Positions 53,801 to 63,300 of a stretch of 64,000 nucleotides of DNA are shown here, piece by piece. This DNA is from Pyrocephalus nanus. Its lineage: Eukaryota > Chordata > Aves > Passeriformes > Tyrannidae. The stretch spans positions 4,417,001 through 4,481,000 of the forward strand of contig CM076279.1 in NCBI GenBank assembly GCA_038380795.1. Direction: 5' to 3'. A program made the position numbers and the translations under genes. The notes beneath the pieces are model-generated. The model searched no databases, was not told the DNA's origin, and saw nothing but the letters and a program-made list of their open reading frames with translations. Every line of letters begins with the position of its first letter. The first letter of the stretch is position 1.

Positions 53801-54816
53801 ATAGTATTATATATCTATATTGTATATTTATATTTATATAATATCTAATGTGTACAATATATTATATAATATATTATATAATTCATTATATAAATATACT
53901 ATATATTATATAAATATATGTTATTATTTAATCCATTTATTTGTGGATTTAAAAGTAATTCATAAATCATAAATCTGCATCAGAATACAAAACATTCACT
54001 GTTAATCACTTTCGATTCAGTTCCAGAAGCCTAAACTACTGAAGTTAGTCCCCCATAAAGGGGTGGAATTTCATTTCAACCCTTTCTGAACTAACTCCCG
54101 ATTTTAGAGGGACAATGGTGGGAAATCAGTGTGAAGGGAGCTTTGGAGCGAGGCGGGAAGGGAGGCGGAAGCCTGGCGACCAGGAGGATGCTCTGGCCCG
54201 GGAGATGCTCGGGAGCAAGTGTGCAGGGACGGAGCTCCCCTCACCACACAGAGAGGGCTCGGGAGAGCACAGCAAACACCCCGACAGGCCCACGGCTGCT
54301 CCGACCGCCGAGAGCACCTTCCACGGGGAATTCCTGCAGCCCCCAGCTGTCCGCAGCCCTGCAAAGCCTCGGGTTCCCCGGCAGTCTGCGCGGGCGGAGG
54401 GGTCACCGCGGCCGAGCAGCTTTTGCCATCAGCAGTTAATGGCATTACCCACAAAGCTGCTTCCCGGGAGCCCGGCGTAAACCGAGCCCGGGTTTGGCAG
54501 AGCCAGCCTGGCCTGTGCGGGGCACCGGGGACGTGCCGGGCCCCCCATCCCGGGCATCCAGAGCCCCCCGGCCCGCTCCGGGAGCCCGCCCGCGCACCTC
54601 GTGGAACAGGCGGTAGATCCGCACGCCCATGGTCTCCACCAGCAGCTGCCACGGCCCCTCCGCGCCCGGCGCCGGCTGGTCCAGCTCCCGGCAGGCGGCA
54701 CGGAACTGCTCCTCCGAGAAGCGCCGCGGCTCCTCCGCCTCCATCCCCGGCGGTTCCTCCATCCCCGGCGGTTCCTCCATCCCCGGCGGTTCCTCCATCC
54801 CCGGCGGTTCCTCCAT
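47788..54816 (-). CDS. PCTP: Phosphatidylcholine transfer protein (PCTP/STARD2), six exons
   Basis: PCTP is a cytosolic START-domain protein that binds one phosphatidylcholine molecule and moves it between membranes. In mammals it also partners the thioesterase THEM2. Six exons join in phase (0,1,0,1,0) into 216 residues from the ATG at 54,744, against 214 in human, with alignment end to end. The START fold covers nearly the whole protein. Residues assigned to the choline and phosphate pocket in human are all kept, at a constant offset of two: Arg80, Trp103, Tyr116, Tyr157, Gln159 and Tyr177. Landmark motifs are FSEEQF, GLYEYKIFGGL, RKQWDQYVK, VIYWEVKYPFP, SYKQSMAIESDG, YMYYFDNPGG and SWLVNWAAK. 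Introns are about 1,657, 3,160, 334, 666 and 489 bp. Four further in-frame ATGs upstream extend the N-terminus to 240 residues. The CpG-island promoter suggests broad expression. No disabling mutation was seen. Confidence 0.96.
48343..48410 (-). CDS. PCTP: PCTP exon 5
   Basis: 68 bp, from acceptor CTCTGCAG|TC to donor CCAAG|GTAAGG (phase 1 to 0). Encodes the split Val, then YMYYFDNPGGMIPSWLVNWA and AK, with Tyr177 of the choline cage. Confidence 0.97.
49077..49248 (-). CDS. PCTP: PCTP exon 4
   Basis: 172 bp, from acceptor GAGCACAG|TAT to donor AAAG|GTAAG (phase 0 to 1). Encodes YVYVRERREMDVDGRK through SYKQSMAIESDGKAGSK, including Tyr116, Tyr157 and Gln159 of the ligand pocket. Confidence 0.97.
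49583..49662 (-). CDS. PCTP: PCTP exon 3
   Basis: 80 bp, from acceptor AACTGTAG|AA to donor AGAT|GTATCC (phase 1 to 0). Encodes the split Glu, then LYEKTYNGEK, VIYWEVKYPFP and LSNRD, with Trp103 of the choline-binding cage. The donor is weak (T at -1 and C at +5), but the D|Y junction with exon 4 is fixed by homology. Skipping this exon would shift the frame. Confidence 0.95.
49686..49731 (-). repeat. 23-bp tandem duplication before PCTP exon 3
   Basis: Two near-identical 23-bp copies (49,686-49,708 and 49,709-49,731), starting 24 bp upstream of the exon 3 acceptor on the minus strand. Each copy contains a YAGTAG or CTGTAG followed by AA, resembling the real acceptor. Confidence 0.85.
52240..52441 (+). 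mobile_element. CR1-type LINE 3' fragment in PCTP intron 2
   Basis: Shows the CR1 3' landmarks in order: GGAAAATATTTCACAAAGAG, a 'gccagggaagtggtggattcc' segment, GGTTGGACCAGGTGATCCC, GAGGTCCCTTCC and a terminal ATTCTGTGAT. It is 5' truncated and lies antisense to PCTP. The left boundary is approximate. Confidence 0.85.
52823..52940 (-). CDS. PCTP: PCTP exon 2
   Basis: 118 bp, from acceptor CTCCACAG|CAA to donor AAAG|GTAAG (phase 0 to 1). Encodes QSGLYEYKIFGG through RKQWDQYVK, including Arg80 of the phosphate-binding site. It joins exon 1 as IYRLFHE-QSGLYEYK, equal in length to the mammalian junction. Confidence 0.97.
53266..53302. repeat. A-rich tract in PCTP intron 1
   Basis: Long, nearly uninterrupted A run with a few G. 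On the PCTP transcript it is a U-rich stretch about 330 nt upstream of the exon 2 acceptor. Confidence 0.8.
53721..53935. repeat. Near-pure AT island in PCTP intron 1
   Basis: More than 200 bp of almost only A and T, made of overlapping TATAT, ATTATATAA and AAATATATT words that are largely self-complementary. It lies less than 1 kb from the PCTP CpG island. Confidence 0.9.
54598..54816 (-). CDS. PCTP: PCTP exon 1 coding part
   Basis: Encodes MEAEEPRRFSEEQF through to IYRLFHE, ending in a donor GAG|GTGCGC, phase 0. The ATG at 54,744 aligns with the mammalian start. Four more in-frame ATGs at 54,762, 54,780, 54,798 and 54,816 each stand 18 bp apart with G at -3 and G at +4, so ribosome scanning would favour the outermost if the mRNA contains it. 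The true transcription start is not visible. Confidence 0.9.
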
Positions 54817-54824
54817 CCCCGGCG
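54741..54824 (-). repeat. 18-bp tandem repeat in PCTP N-terminus
   Basis: Four identical 18-bp units (plus strand CCATCCCCGGCGGTTCCT) and a 12-bp partial unit. On the coding strand each unit reads MEEPPG and carries an in-frame ATG. The repeat does not break the frame, and its copy number sets the length of the extension before the conserved START domain. Confidence 0.95.
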
Positions 54825-54960
54825 GGCGGGCGGGCACAGCCCACGGCCGGCCCGCCCCGCCCCGCGCCCGCCCCGCACAGCCCGCGGGGCCCGGGGATGC
54901 GGGTTCCGAGCATCGCTGCCCTGCAGGGGTGCTCCGTGCGCTCCCGCCTCTTGAGGGGTC

Positions 54961-57261
54961 TCAGCCTCTCGGCTGGTGGCTTTAAATGTGCGTGTCATCA
55001 GCCTGGTGCCGGAACGGGAACAGGTTCCGTGAGGGTGATGGTCAGGGCCTTTCCTTTCGGGTGTTCCCTAAGGATTGAGGTTGAACACTGTGGTCACGTG
55101 TATTTTTTTGTATTTTTTTTTCTTTAATTTTTATTTTTTCTTTTTGTACGTTTTCACTATCTAAAAAGCAGTTCTCCTTATGGAGTGTATGAATGAGAAT
55201 ATATGAAGAACCCACAAATACTGCACAGCTGGTTGGTAGGGGTGACCCTGGAACACCCCACCAACCAGCCATCTCAGCAAAGAGGAGGGGGCAGTGGGCT
55301 CTGGGATGCACTGGGTACACAGGATGGAAGGGGACAGAAAACTCTCTCTGGGATGAGCTCCCTGGCAGGAGGAATCCACTGAGATGGACACACTTCACGT
55401 CTTGCTTAGGCTTCTGCTGCATGACACCACCTATACCAATGTGAGGCTGCCACACACAGACAAAGCATCCTCAAAATGTAGCTGGCCAAAGCCGGTTTTC
55501 TCCTGGGAGTTGTAAATCTGTTTTCATTACAGCTTTATTCTTCTAATTCCTGTGAGATTTTCCTGCTGAACACTGTGTCTTCAGAGTAAAACACAAGGCA
55601 GCTCTGAACCATGGGACGTCATCAAACCTATTGACTGGCAGCACTAGCCCAGTGTACTTGGTGGTAACCTCTGTGCAAGGCTGGAATTATGTAGTGTTTT
55701 TTAGCTTCCCTGCCAAGTGGCTGAGCTCTTTGACAAAGAGTTCACTTATGTCAGCTGTCCTTTCCAGTTCCAGTCAATTGGTTTGCAAGCAGTGCATGAG
55801 GATTTCTGGCTGACTGCTTTGGACACACAAGCTGACCATCGTCCTTGCACAGTCCAGAAAACTTTTGGAGAGTTTTGGCCGAAGGCAAGATGGTATCTCA
55901 CAAACTTCCCCCCCAGAATATAAATTTGACTCCAGAACTTGACTTGCAGCACCTTTATAAAATAGTATCAGTAATGGTGATAAGTATCTGCTCATACCTC
56001 ACCTGCTCTCACCTCCCCAGTGAAACTGCTAGGCAAACATTTCAGTTCTTTTATGTTTTGTAATATGCTTACATGTGTTATGGCTTTTTATTACTAATAT
56101 TTATAGAAGACATATAAATACTTTGGCTTGTTTGTGTTCTTTGTAAACTGCAATTGCTCTCAGTCAGCCCAGCAGTTCTGCAAATATCATGGCAATACAT
56201 TTCTTAGGGCTGAAGCCTTACAAGTAAATTCTTGGCTAAGTTGCCTTCAGTGGAGCTGTGCTGCCCACCCAGCTGAGGAGCTGGTCTATAAACTGGAATA
56301 TGAGACAATGGCCTGTAGGTGAGACTGATTTAGTTTATCTTGCAGAAATATTTCTTTACTTTTCAAAGATTTTATCGGATTGCTGTCTCACTTTTACATC
56401 CCATTCCTGCTCTGAACTAGGACTCAGTGAGACTGAAAGAGCTCGGGGCTCTTGTTTGCACAGAGGTGAGTTTGACCCAGTGTGGAACAGGAGGAGTTGT
56501 GAGTCGAGCTGATGTTTAACACGCAGCAAGGAAATGTGCCTGTGAGATTGCCTGATCCCTTAAGGAGCCTTGTTTGTGCAAGAGGACTGAAGTGATCACA
56601 GCTCGACGTTGGCTATTGTTTTAGGGTCAGTGTTTTGCATTATATGGTTGTCTACATGGCATCAGTCAGTTGGCACAGCTGCCTGGCCCCTCCCTCCTCC
56701 CCCAGCACTTTCATGGAAAAAAAGATTTATCTCATGAGGCTACTCCAGGGACCAAAGCTTTCAAAAAAAGGCATTACTGTGTGACCTTTTTTCTTGGTAA
56801 ATAAGGAGTGGTGATTACTAAGAAAGCACAAACAGTTCTGAAAAGAGAGTTTATTTTCTATTTTCACGTACATTTAAGTAAGTGTTGCTATTTGTCACTT
56901 GTATGCCCTTAGCTTAGGGACAGAAGCTTGTTTGAACCCAAGACCTTTGGGATCTGCACTACTTGGTAGTGTGGCTTGTAGGCTGGGGTGAGTTCAGACT
57001 GGCTTCCTAGAGCTCTGCTCCAACACAGTGGGATAACAACTGTTTTGGGGCAGCTGGGTCTGGGAACACAACCCCAAACTTCATCACAGCAACCAAAGGC
57101 AGCCTAAGATACAGCACAACCCAGTCCCACACGTGGATCAGGGACCTGAATACTAACTGAATAAAAATAGAGGGTTACTATTCTGGGGCAAAAAGTGGGA
57201 GTTTCAAAAGTGCTCATAACTTGACTCCGTTATTTAGTATTTCTTAGGCCTTAGGATAGTC
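54961..57261. other. Intergenic DNA between two CpG islands
   Basis: Returns to AT-rich composition, with a T-rich tract at 55,108-55,147. No recognisable gene was found; the open frames are short and overlap in different phases. Confidence 0.55.
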
Positions 57262-57333
57262 TCCCATATGGTCTAGCAGTTTGGATACCTGGTTTTCATG
57301 CAAGTGGTCCAGGTTGGACTCCTGGTAGGGGAA
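57262..57333 (+). pseudogene. tRNA-Glu(TTC) pseudogene (head of chimera)
   Basis: Full-length 72-nt match to tRNA-Glu. Substitutions weaken the anticodon and T stems, and the 3' end runs directly into CR1 sequence rather than a T-run terminator, so it is not expected to make functional tRNA. Confidence 0.8.
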
Positions 57334-57490
57334 GGTTTTGATTTTATCCCTGGAAATGTTCAAAGCCAGGTTGGATGGGGCTCTGAGCAACCTGGTGTAC
57401 TGGAAAGTGTCCCTTCCCATGTCAGGGCATTGGAATGAGATGAGTTTTAAGGTCCCTTCCAGTCCAAACCATTCTGTGATTTTATAATTC
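57262..57490 (+). mobile_element. tRNA-Glu/CR1 chimeric retroposon (SINE-like)
   Basis: Positions 57,262-57,333 align without gaps over the full 72 nt of vertebrate tRNA-Glu(TTC), with about 12 substitutions, many of them C-to-T or G-to-A. The A box (TGGTCTAGCAGT) and B box (GGTTGGACTCC, one change) are visible, and the anticodon TTC is kept. The CR1 3' tail follows at once (GAAATGTTCAAAGCCAGGTT, GGCTCTGAGCAACCTGG, AAGGTCCCTTCCAGTCC), ending ATTCTGTGATTTTATAATT. A tRNA head joined to a CR1 tail is the architecture of SINEs mobilised by CR1. TguSINE1 of zebra finch is the known example, with a different tRNA (Ile). This may be a family member or a one-off template-switch product. Confidence 0.8.
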
Positions 57491-60400
57491 TCTTTAGCTG
57501 CTGCTGCTCTCCGTGGGAAATGATACCTCAAGGAAACTTGCTGATCTGGCCTATCAGTGGGATTAATGTACCTAAATCACCCACCTGTTTTTCAGAATGG
57601 AAATAATCTGTATTGATTCTACCCTAACACCTAACCTTCCTGCTACTGAAATCAGTGCTGAGTAATCCACTGAATTCCATGGTGTGGAACCAAACCAGTA
57701 AACTGGACAACTCCCCCAGCAACAAATCCTACATGGCCAGAAGTGAGAACAGCAATGAACATTACTCTCATGTTTCAGGCCCCAGGTGATTTTCAGTGTG
57801 TGCTTTGGATATGGGTATCCCTGTGTGCTATACTGTGTTTTCCTGCATCTGTCTCTGTGTGGCACTGGTGCACTTTGAGAAATTCTTGAAGATGAATTTA
57901 AGATGTGGGATTTTGATGGATTCAGCTGCTGTGCAGATATTTATATATTGTTGTCATTCCATTTTACTCAGTACACTCCAAAAACTTTGCAAAAGTACTG
58001 AACAGTCCTGACACACAGTTTATAGAGTATGCACATTCATATTTCTAGTATACACAGCCAGAGCAATTATAAGCTTCTGCTACTGTTGTTTTATCAACTG
58101 CATTATGTAAAAGCCTTTCTTACAAACTCTCTCATGACTTTTGCAGTTTTCAAGAAGAAAATTCTAAATCCAGAAAGCTGAGAAGTGACAACAGCATCTC
58201 CCACCACAGCCATGTGTGTCTAAGCCAGTCTGTATTCTCATCTCTTCTGTAAGTCAAAGGAAAATCTGTTTTTTCAACATTTTTAGAATATGCAGAAAAT
58301 TCAGCCTGTCTAGCACACCAAAAATCTTTATACAGTTTATGTATTTTTTTTATTCCTACGTATTTAGGCAGGAAGGGGCTTCCAGAGTGACAATCACCTC
58401 TTTTGCAAATAACTAGCACAAGACATGCACTGCTTGAGCTGTCAGAAGGTGTCTTATGTGGTTTATAACAATCTTCTTCACAGAGTTGAATTGAACCCCA
58501 AACTATGACTGTACCTGTACTGGGTATTTAATTTCAACAGAATTCCACCCAAATAGAAGAGGATTCAGAAAATAACTGGAGGTCTGCTCTGTTTCTGCCT
58601 TCTGATACTAAATATTTTGTACCTTTGGTAGATAGTTTATCATGCTGGACTCCTCTTTTTTTGTTCTTTCTTAACTACTCTTTAGGTCAGACACTTCACT
58701 TACTGCTAATTCTCAGAAGTCATCTACTATGTAGGAGAAAATCTGTGTATTTTATCTATATACAGTATATCTAAAGACAGATCTTGTGTATAAATTGTAG
58801 TGGACCAGGACAGAGAAAGACTCATCAGTCAGGCAGTAATTCAGCCAATGGCCTCAAGCTCAGAATTTTCTTTCTACTGCTGGAGAGTCTGACACAAGTG
58901 GCTGAAATGCTCCCTGTTCATTAGACTGACCATGTACAGAGGGAACACTGTGTGCTCTTTGTGCCCTACCTACTGGCAGAGTGTGGAAATAAAACAGAAA
59001 ATGTCTCTTGACATCATCCTCTAGCTTGGACAAGTCACTTTTTCAGCTCTTTGTCTGCATTTCCCTTCAAGTCTTTGTGTCCTATAGATTCTTTGGGGTA
59101 CTCAGTGCAGGTGGAAAAGCAAGAAAAGCCCTCTCTGCAGAGCCATGGGAGGAGATTGTTCCCACCCTGACTGAAATCTCAGCTGAATCTGCTGGATCCT
59201 ACTGCAGTAGTCTCTAACACAAATCCTGGTTATGGTGAAACTACAGTGCCTGGAGTTTTTTCCCAGGTTCCCCCCTGGCTTGGCCAGAAAGCTGCCATGG
59301 TGGCTAAAGATTCAGAGATTCTGTAACCAACTTATGCAAGATTGAGGATTTGGCTTCTGGTGGTGTGGTGTATCCCTCTGCTAATTAAAAGCACATGTCC
59401 ACATAAGGAATGCAGCTCTTCAGATGGGAACTTCATGTAATTATGAAAGCAGTAGGAGATAAGAATAATTGTTTTCAGTTCCAGATGTCCTGTCTTCTTC
59501 AGCACCACAGGAAGATTAAGTGAAAGTTGAGCAGGGCAATAACAAAGTTTCACATGCACAGTGGGATAACTGATGCTGACCAAAGTACTGGTAGGATCTC
59601 ATGGAGTTCAAAGAAAATTCCTTTCCATATTCTTGGTCACCAGAAAGGTTTCTCACAGTCGTTATAAGCGCATCCATTTCGTGAGCCTGATTACCCCCCG
59701 AGTGGGTGGTTTGCATAGCCATCAACCAACCAGGCTGAACTCCCTTGTGCTGTGAACTGTGTTAATGAGAGGGGAGCTAAGGCCTTTCATGTGAAATGAT
59801 TTGGTTCTCTGGTTTAACTGGCTTTGGTCTCCTTTTGGACTCCATTCCTTGTCACAAAACACACACACAGCACGACGTGGTAAGGATAATTTACAACATA
59901 TTAAACATGTTGAAAGAGTGCTTTCTGAAAGTTTCAGTAAATGCAGTAAACTGGCATGTTGTGTCCGTGTGTGGGCTTAGGGATGAAATAAAGGAAAATT
60001 CAGTGGAGGGTTAGGGAAAAGGCAAGAAAAACTAATTGAATAGGGAGCCCATAATGGTTGTACTTTGCCAGATTAATGAGTCACTGTTTGCTGTGCTGTC
60101 AAGGCCCAGGAGACTGTTAGAAACTCAAAGGAAGCCATGAAGTATTGCAAGTGTGTTTGAGTCGGCAGAGCAACAGCATTGCTCAATTTAGGAGTAAAAC
60201 TCTGCTCTCTCAGTGGGCTGCGTGGGTTCCAGAATCACACAGGCTTCTTGCTTATCATCCCAGCTTTGGAGCTGCACCTCCCTCTAAGCAGCTGTGTTAA
60301 GGCCCCAGGGAGGAGATTTTGTCATTTAGGGCAGGTCCTAAAGGGGAACTATGTATCATGGAAGCACGGCAGTCCAAAACTGTGAACCTGTAACCCCTCA

Positions 60401-60893
60401 CTGCAGCTGTTGCTCAGCCCTGAAGTTTCCTCAGCTGTTTGCACTGAATTTCTACAGGTGCCAAACGTGCTGCTTGGGGTATGTCTGGTCCTTCTTTCCT
60501 TACATCCTTGGAGAGCCATGCTCAGAGCACAGCAGGACCTTAAAAGGCAGAGGAAGTCACTCATCCCTTTTTTAAAAGGCCAGAGGGGTGGTGCCCAAAT
60601 CGTGTGTGACCCTTCGGTGCCTGAGTGCTACAAACCCACCCTTCTAGGGGAGAGCCCACTGATCTCCCAGCACTAGAGGAGGCCTCATTCCCATCACTTT
60701 TCATGGCAGCTTTTATGCTTCACAAAAAGGGTTTACAATTGTACGGGGTCTAGGACAGAGTGTGACTTTCTAGCCTATTTGTTAGGACATCTGTTTGTGC
60801 AGAAACATGTATTCTAAGCGCAGCTTAGCATTCGGTGCTTGTTTACGTGTACTTCATATTAGTTCCTCAAAAAAAAATCAGTATTGGGAGTTA

Positions 60894-60933
60894 TTTTATG
60901 TAATACTTTCAGGTTTTTATGTAATACTTTCAG
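60894..60933. repeat. 19-bp duplication, 2-bp spacer
   Basis: TTTTATGTAATACTTTCAG occurs twice, at 60,894-60,912 and 60,915-60,933. It is a recent local duplication with no evident function. Confidence 0.9.
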
Positions 60934-61541
60934 TAACAAAGTTGGCATAGAAAAGTGAGAATGTACTAATGGAACTGTGGATGGTGTAAGCATGGGAGGG
61001 AGGTTCTCTATCAACACAGGAGAACCAAATACTGCACTGGAAGGACTAGAGTGGAACTGATGTAATAGGACTGGGGTGAAATTCAGGTCATGCACACATG
61101 TGCTAACAGCAAGAATATAAAGTGAAAAATGAAACTGATACTGGAGAAAAATCCAGACATCCTGAACAATCAGAGGAAAATTATGAAATGTCAGTATTTC
61201 TGGCAGGACAGGAAAATACTTGCACTTCCATGCAGAATATTGGTAAGGCCACATGTGAAAAAATTATTGAAAATAAGCCTGAGATAGTCTCATTTATCCC
61301 TCTTAGGACAGTAGAGGCTTAATTGCCAAAAGGAAGAACTTCGACTTCAGCCAAAGGCTTACTTGTCCAGGTATAATTGTCTATGAATCCATGCAGCTAG
61401 AAACAAGACAGAGGTTTCTAGAAACCAACAGAATAAATCTCACAGCATTCCAACAGGAGGAGTAGGAAACCCAGTTGGTTTGAGGTGGAACTCAGCAAAT
61501 TTAATAAAGATAGATATTACTGACACTGCTGCCTGGAAGGA

Positions 61542-61571
61542 CCAGTCCTTCCTAATCCAGTCCTTCCTAAT
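61542..61571. repeat. 15-bp perfect tandem duplication
   Basis: CCAGTCCTTCCTAAT is repeated head to tail. Probable replication slippage. Confidence 0.9.
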
Positions 61572-62659
61572 GAAGTTCCCCTCAGATAGAGTTGGCTTGT
61601 TGTTTCTGGTCAAATGCTGATGTATTTGAAGGGAGCACCAGCAAATGGAAAAAAAAAATGCCAATTTCTTGTATAAAGCCGTGGAGCTCTTCCAGAACCT
61701 CCTGGTTGATTTGTCTGGAGCAGATGAACCCTTGGCAGGATCTCCATCACTGGGTGGTTCTTAACAACACACAGGGTGAAATCCTGGCCCATGTGAAGTT
61801 GGTGGATGTTTCTCTATTAATTTCTGTGAGGCCAGGATTTCACCCTGGAAAGGGAGTCAAAAGTACATGCATGCTTTCAGAGACAGAGTGGCTGATTAAA
61901 TACATCTGGTGCACTGTTCTTTTATCAATCATTGATAAAATAGTGCCTTTTAAATATAAACTTCGGGTAAGCTTAACCGCAAAATTCAAACATGTCCTTT
62001 ACAAGACTTAAAAGCATAATTTGTCTGCTTTTTATCTGAAATAACAGGAATCATGGTAAAAAAAAATAGCACCCACCCACATCCATCCACTCCAAACCCC
62101 TGCAGTGTTTGATGTGCCGCAGAAACGAGCGATTAAAGCTTAGAAAAGCCAGTTAAAATATTTCTAAATGTTACACAAAACTTTATCCCCTAGGAATGTA
62201 ACCCAAAACTATGCTCCTCCTCGTGCGATTCCTGAGCAGTTGAACCAGGGGTTCATCTGGAATTCGGTGTGGGCTGTGCTTTCAAGTGACCCAGCGCGGC
62301 TCGAGACTGGCATTGACCCTCACCCGCACCGCTCCAAGGGGGATGTGGCCGCACACCCCGCGTGGTGGTGGGTGTGCGGGAGGGCAGGGAGGGCTGGGGA
62401 GGGCTGAAGGACTCTGGGGAACGCTGTCCCGCGCCCAGCGTGTGTGACCTGCCGGGGCGCGGTGCCGAGCAGGAGCCAGGCGCGTCCCCGCCGTGCGCAT
62501 CCCTGAGCCGGGCGTGTGAGCCGAGCACGGCGGAGGGAGGAGGGCCGGCTCCGTGCCCTGCCCAGCCCCGGACAGCCTTCCCCAGCCTTCCCGGCCCCCC
62601 CCCGCCCCGCACCCGGGAGAGCGTCCCGCTGCCGCCCCGCCCGCGGCTGAGTTTGCTCC

Positions 62660-62786
62660 GGTCCCTTAATTGTTTCGCTCTCACCGAGAACTTTGTTTAC
62701 AGTCTCTTGTGCGGCGAGCGAGCTGCATCCCCTCATACGCTGCCTGCGGGCTGGCGGCCGCCGCAGTCCCGCCCGGCGGCCGGGAG
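62660..62786 (+). other. Candidate 5' non-coding exon (TMEM100?)
   Basis: The segment downstream of the GC boxes ends in a strong donor GGGAG|GTAAGG at 62,786/62,787. It contains no long ATG-initiated frame that would identify a product, consistent with a 5' UTR exon. TMEM100 has its whole coding region in one downstream exon in mammals, so a non-coding first exon is expected. The 5' edge is a guess, and another gene is possible. Confidence 0.4.
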
Positions 62787-62790
62787 GTAA

Positions 62791-62898
62791 GGCACGGCTC
62801 GGCACGGCTCGGCACGGCTCGGCTTGGCAAGGCATGGCATGCTCGGCACTCTATGGCACGCTAGCCTCTACTATGGCACGCTAGCCTCTACTATGGCA
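62791..62898. repeat. Compound GC-rich minisatellite beside splice donor
   Basis: Three copies of GGCACGGCTC at 62,791-62,820, then degenerate GGCATGG-type units, then two copies of CTATGGCACGCTAGCCTCTA at 62,851-62,890 plus a partial third. It begins 4 bp after the donor GT of the candidate first exon. Confidence 0.9.
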
Positions 62899-63300
62899 TG
62901 GACTGGCACGGCTCTGCTCGGCTCGCAGCCGCTGGACCCGCACGCCCGGCGGCCGCGCCCCCGCCGGCTCCCGGTGCCCGAGGGGCTCCGGTTCCCGGTT
63001 CCCCCCTCCCGGTTCTCCGGGGCAGCTGGGGCTGCTCGGGCACTGCGGGACCCGCTCCGCTCCGGCCGCGGGTCCCGAGGAGGTCCCCTCTCCGCCGTGG
63101 CAAAGGGTTATTCGCAGCTTCGGGGTCCCCGCAGCCGGAGAGTCTGACCCGGTTGCAGGTCGGGGGTTGCCGGTGCCGCTCCGTTCCCGGAGGGGTTACG
63201 GGCAGACGGGGTGCGCAAGGCTCTCCCCGCCTGTTCGCCTCCCTGCTCTCTCGCAGAGGTGCTCGGGGACAGGCGTGACACGCAGGGTTTTACCCCAGGT

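Larger units (their letters stand above)
54100..54960 (-). promoter_or_regulatory. PCTP: CpG island and promoter of PCTP
   Basis: An abrupt switch to GC-rich, CpG-dense DNA over exon 1 and the start of intron 1. Several Sp1-type GC boxes (CCGCCCC) cluster at 54,849-54,878, just upstream of the coding start, and no TATA box is evident. Long open frames on both strands here (up to 302 codons) follow from GC-rich composition and are not genes. The island edges are approximate. Confidence 0.8.
57491..62269. other. Intergenic DNA, no gene identified
   Basis: AT-rich DNA with short unrelated open frames (139 codons at most). Two small tandem duplications are listed separately. No exon chain could be assembled. 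Confidence 0.55.
62270..63300 (+). promoter_or_regulatory. CpG island, promoter of the next gene (probably TMEM100)
   Basis: GC-rich, CpG-dense DNA with GC boxes at 62,601-62,610 and 62,631-62,644 just before the exon-like segment. In human TMEM100 is the neighbour on the 5' side of PCTP and points away from it, which fits a plus-strand promoter here. The identity rests on synteny alone, since the TMEM100 coding exon is not in the window. Confidence 0.6.

Noticed and set aside
54835..54837. Upstream in-frame GTG as a PCTP start
   Set aside because: Five ATGs in good context follow in the same frame, and nothing supports non-ATG initiation.
54219..55127. 302-codon plus-strand open frame and 269/189-codon minus-strand frames over the PCTP CpG island
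   Set aside because: GC-rich DNA has few stop codons. These frames overlap exon 1 of PCTP or its intron in other phases and show only low-complexity Ala/Pro/Gly/Arg.
57262..57333. Functional tRNA-Glu gene
   Set aside because: Twelve substitutions, weakened stems, a mutated B box and direct fusion to CR1 with no T-run terminator.
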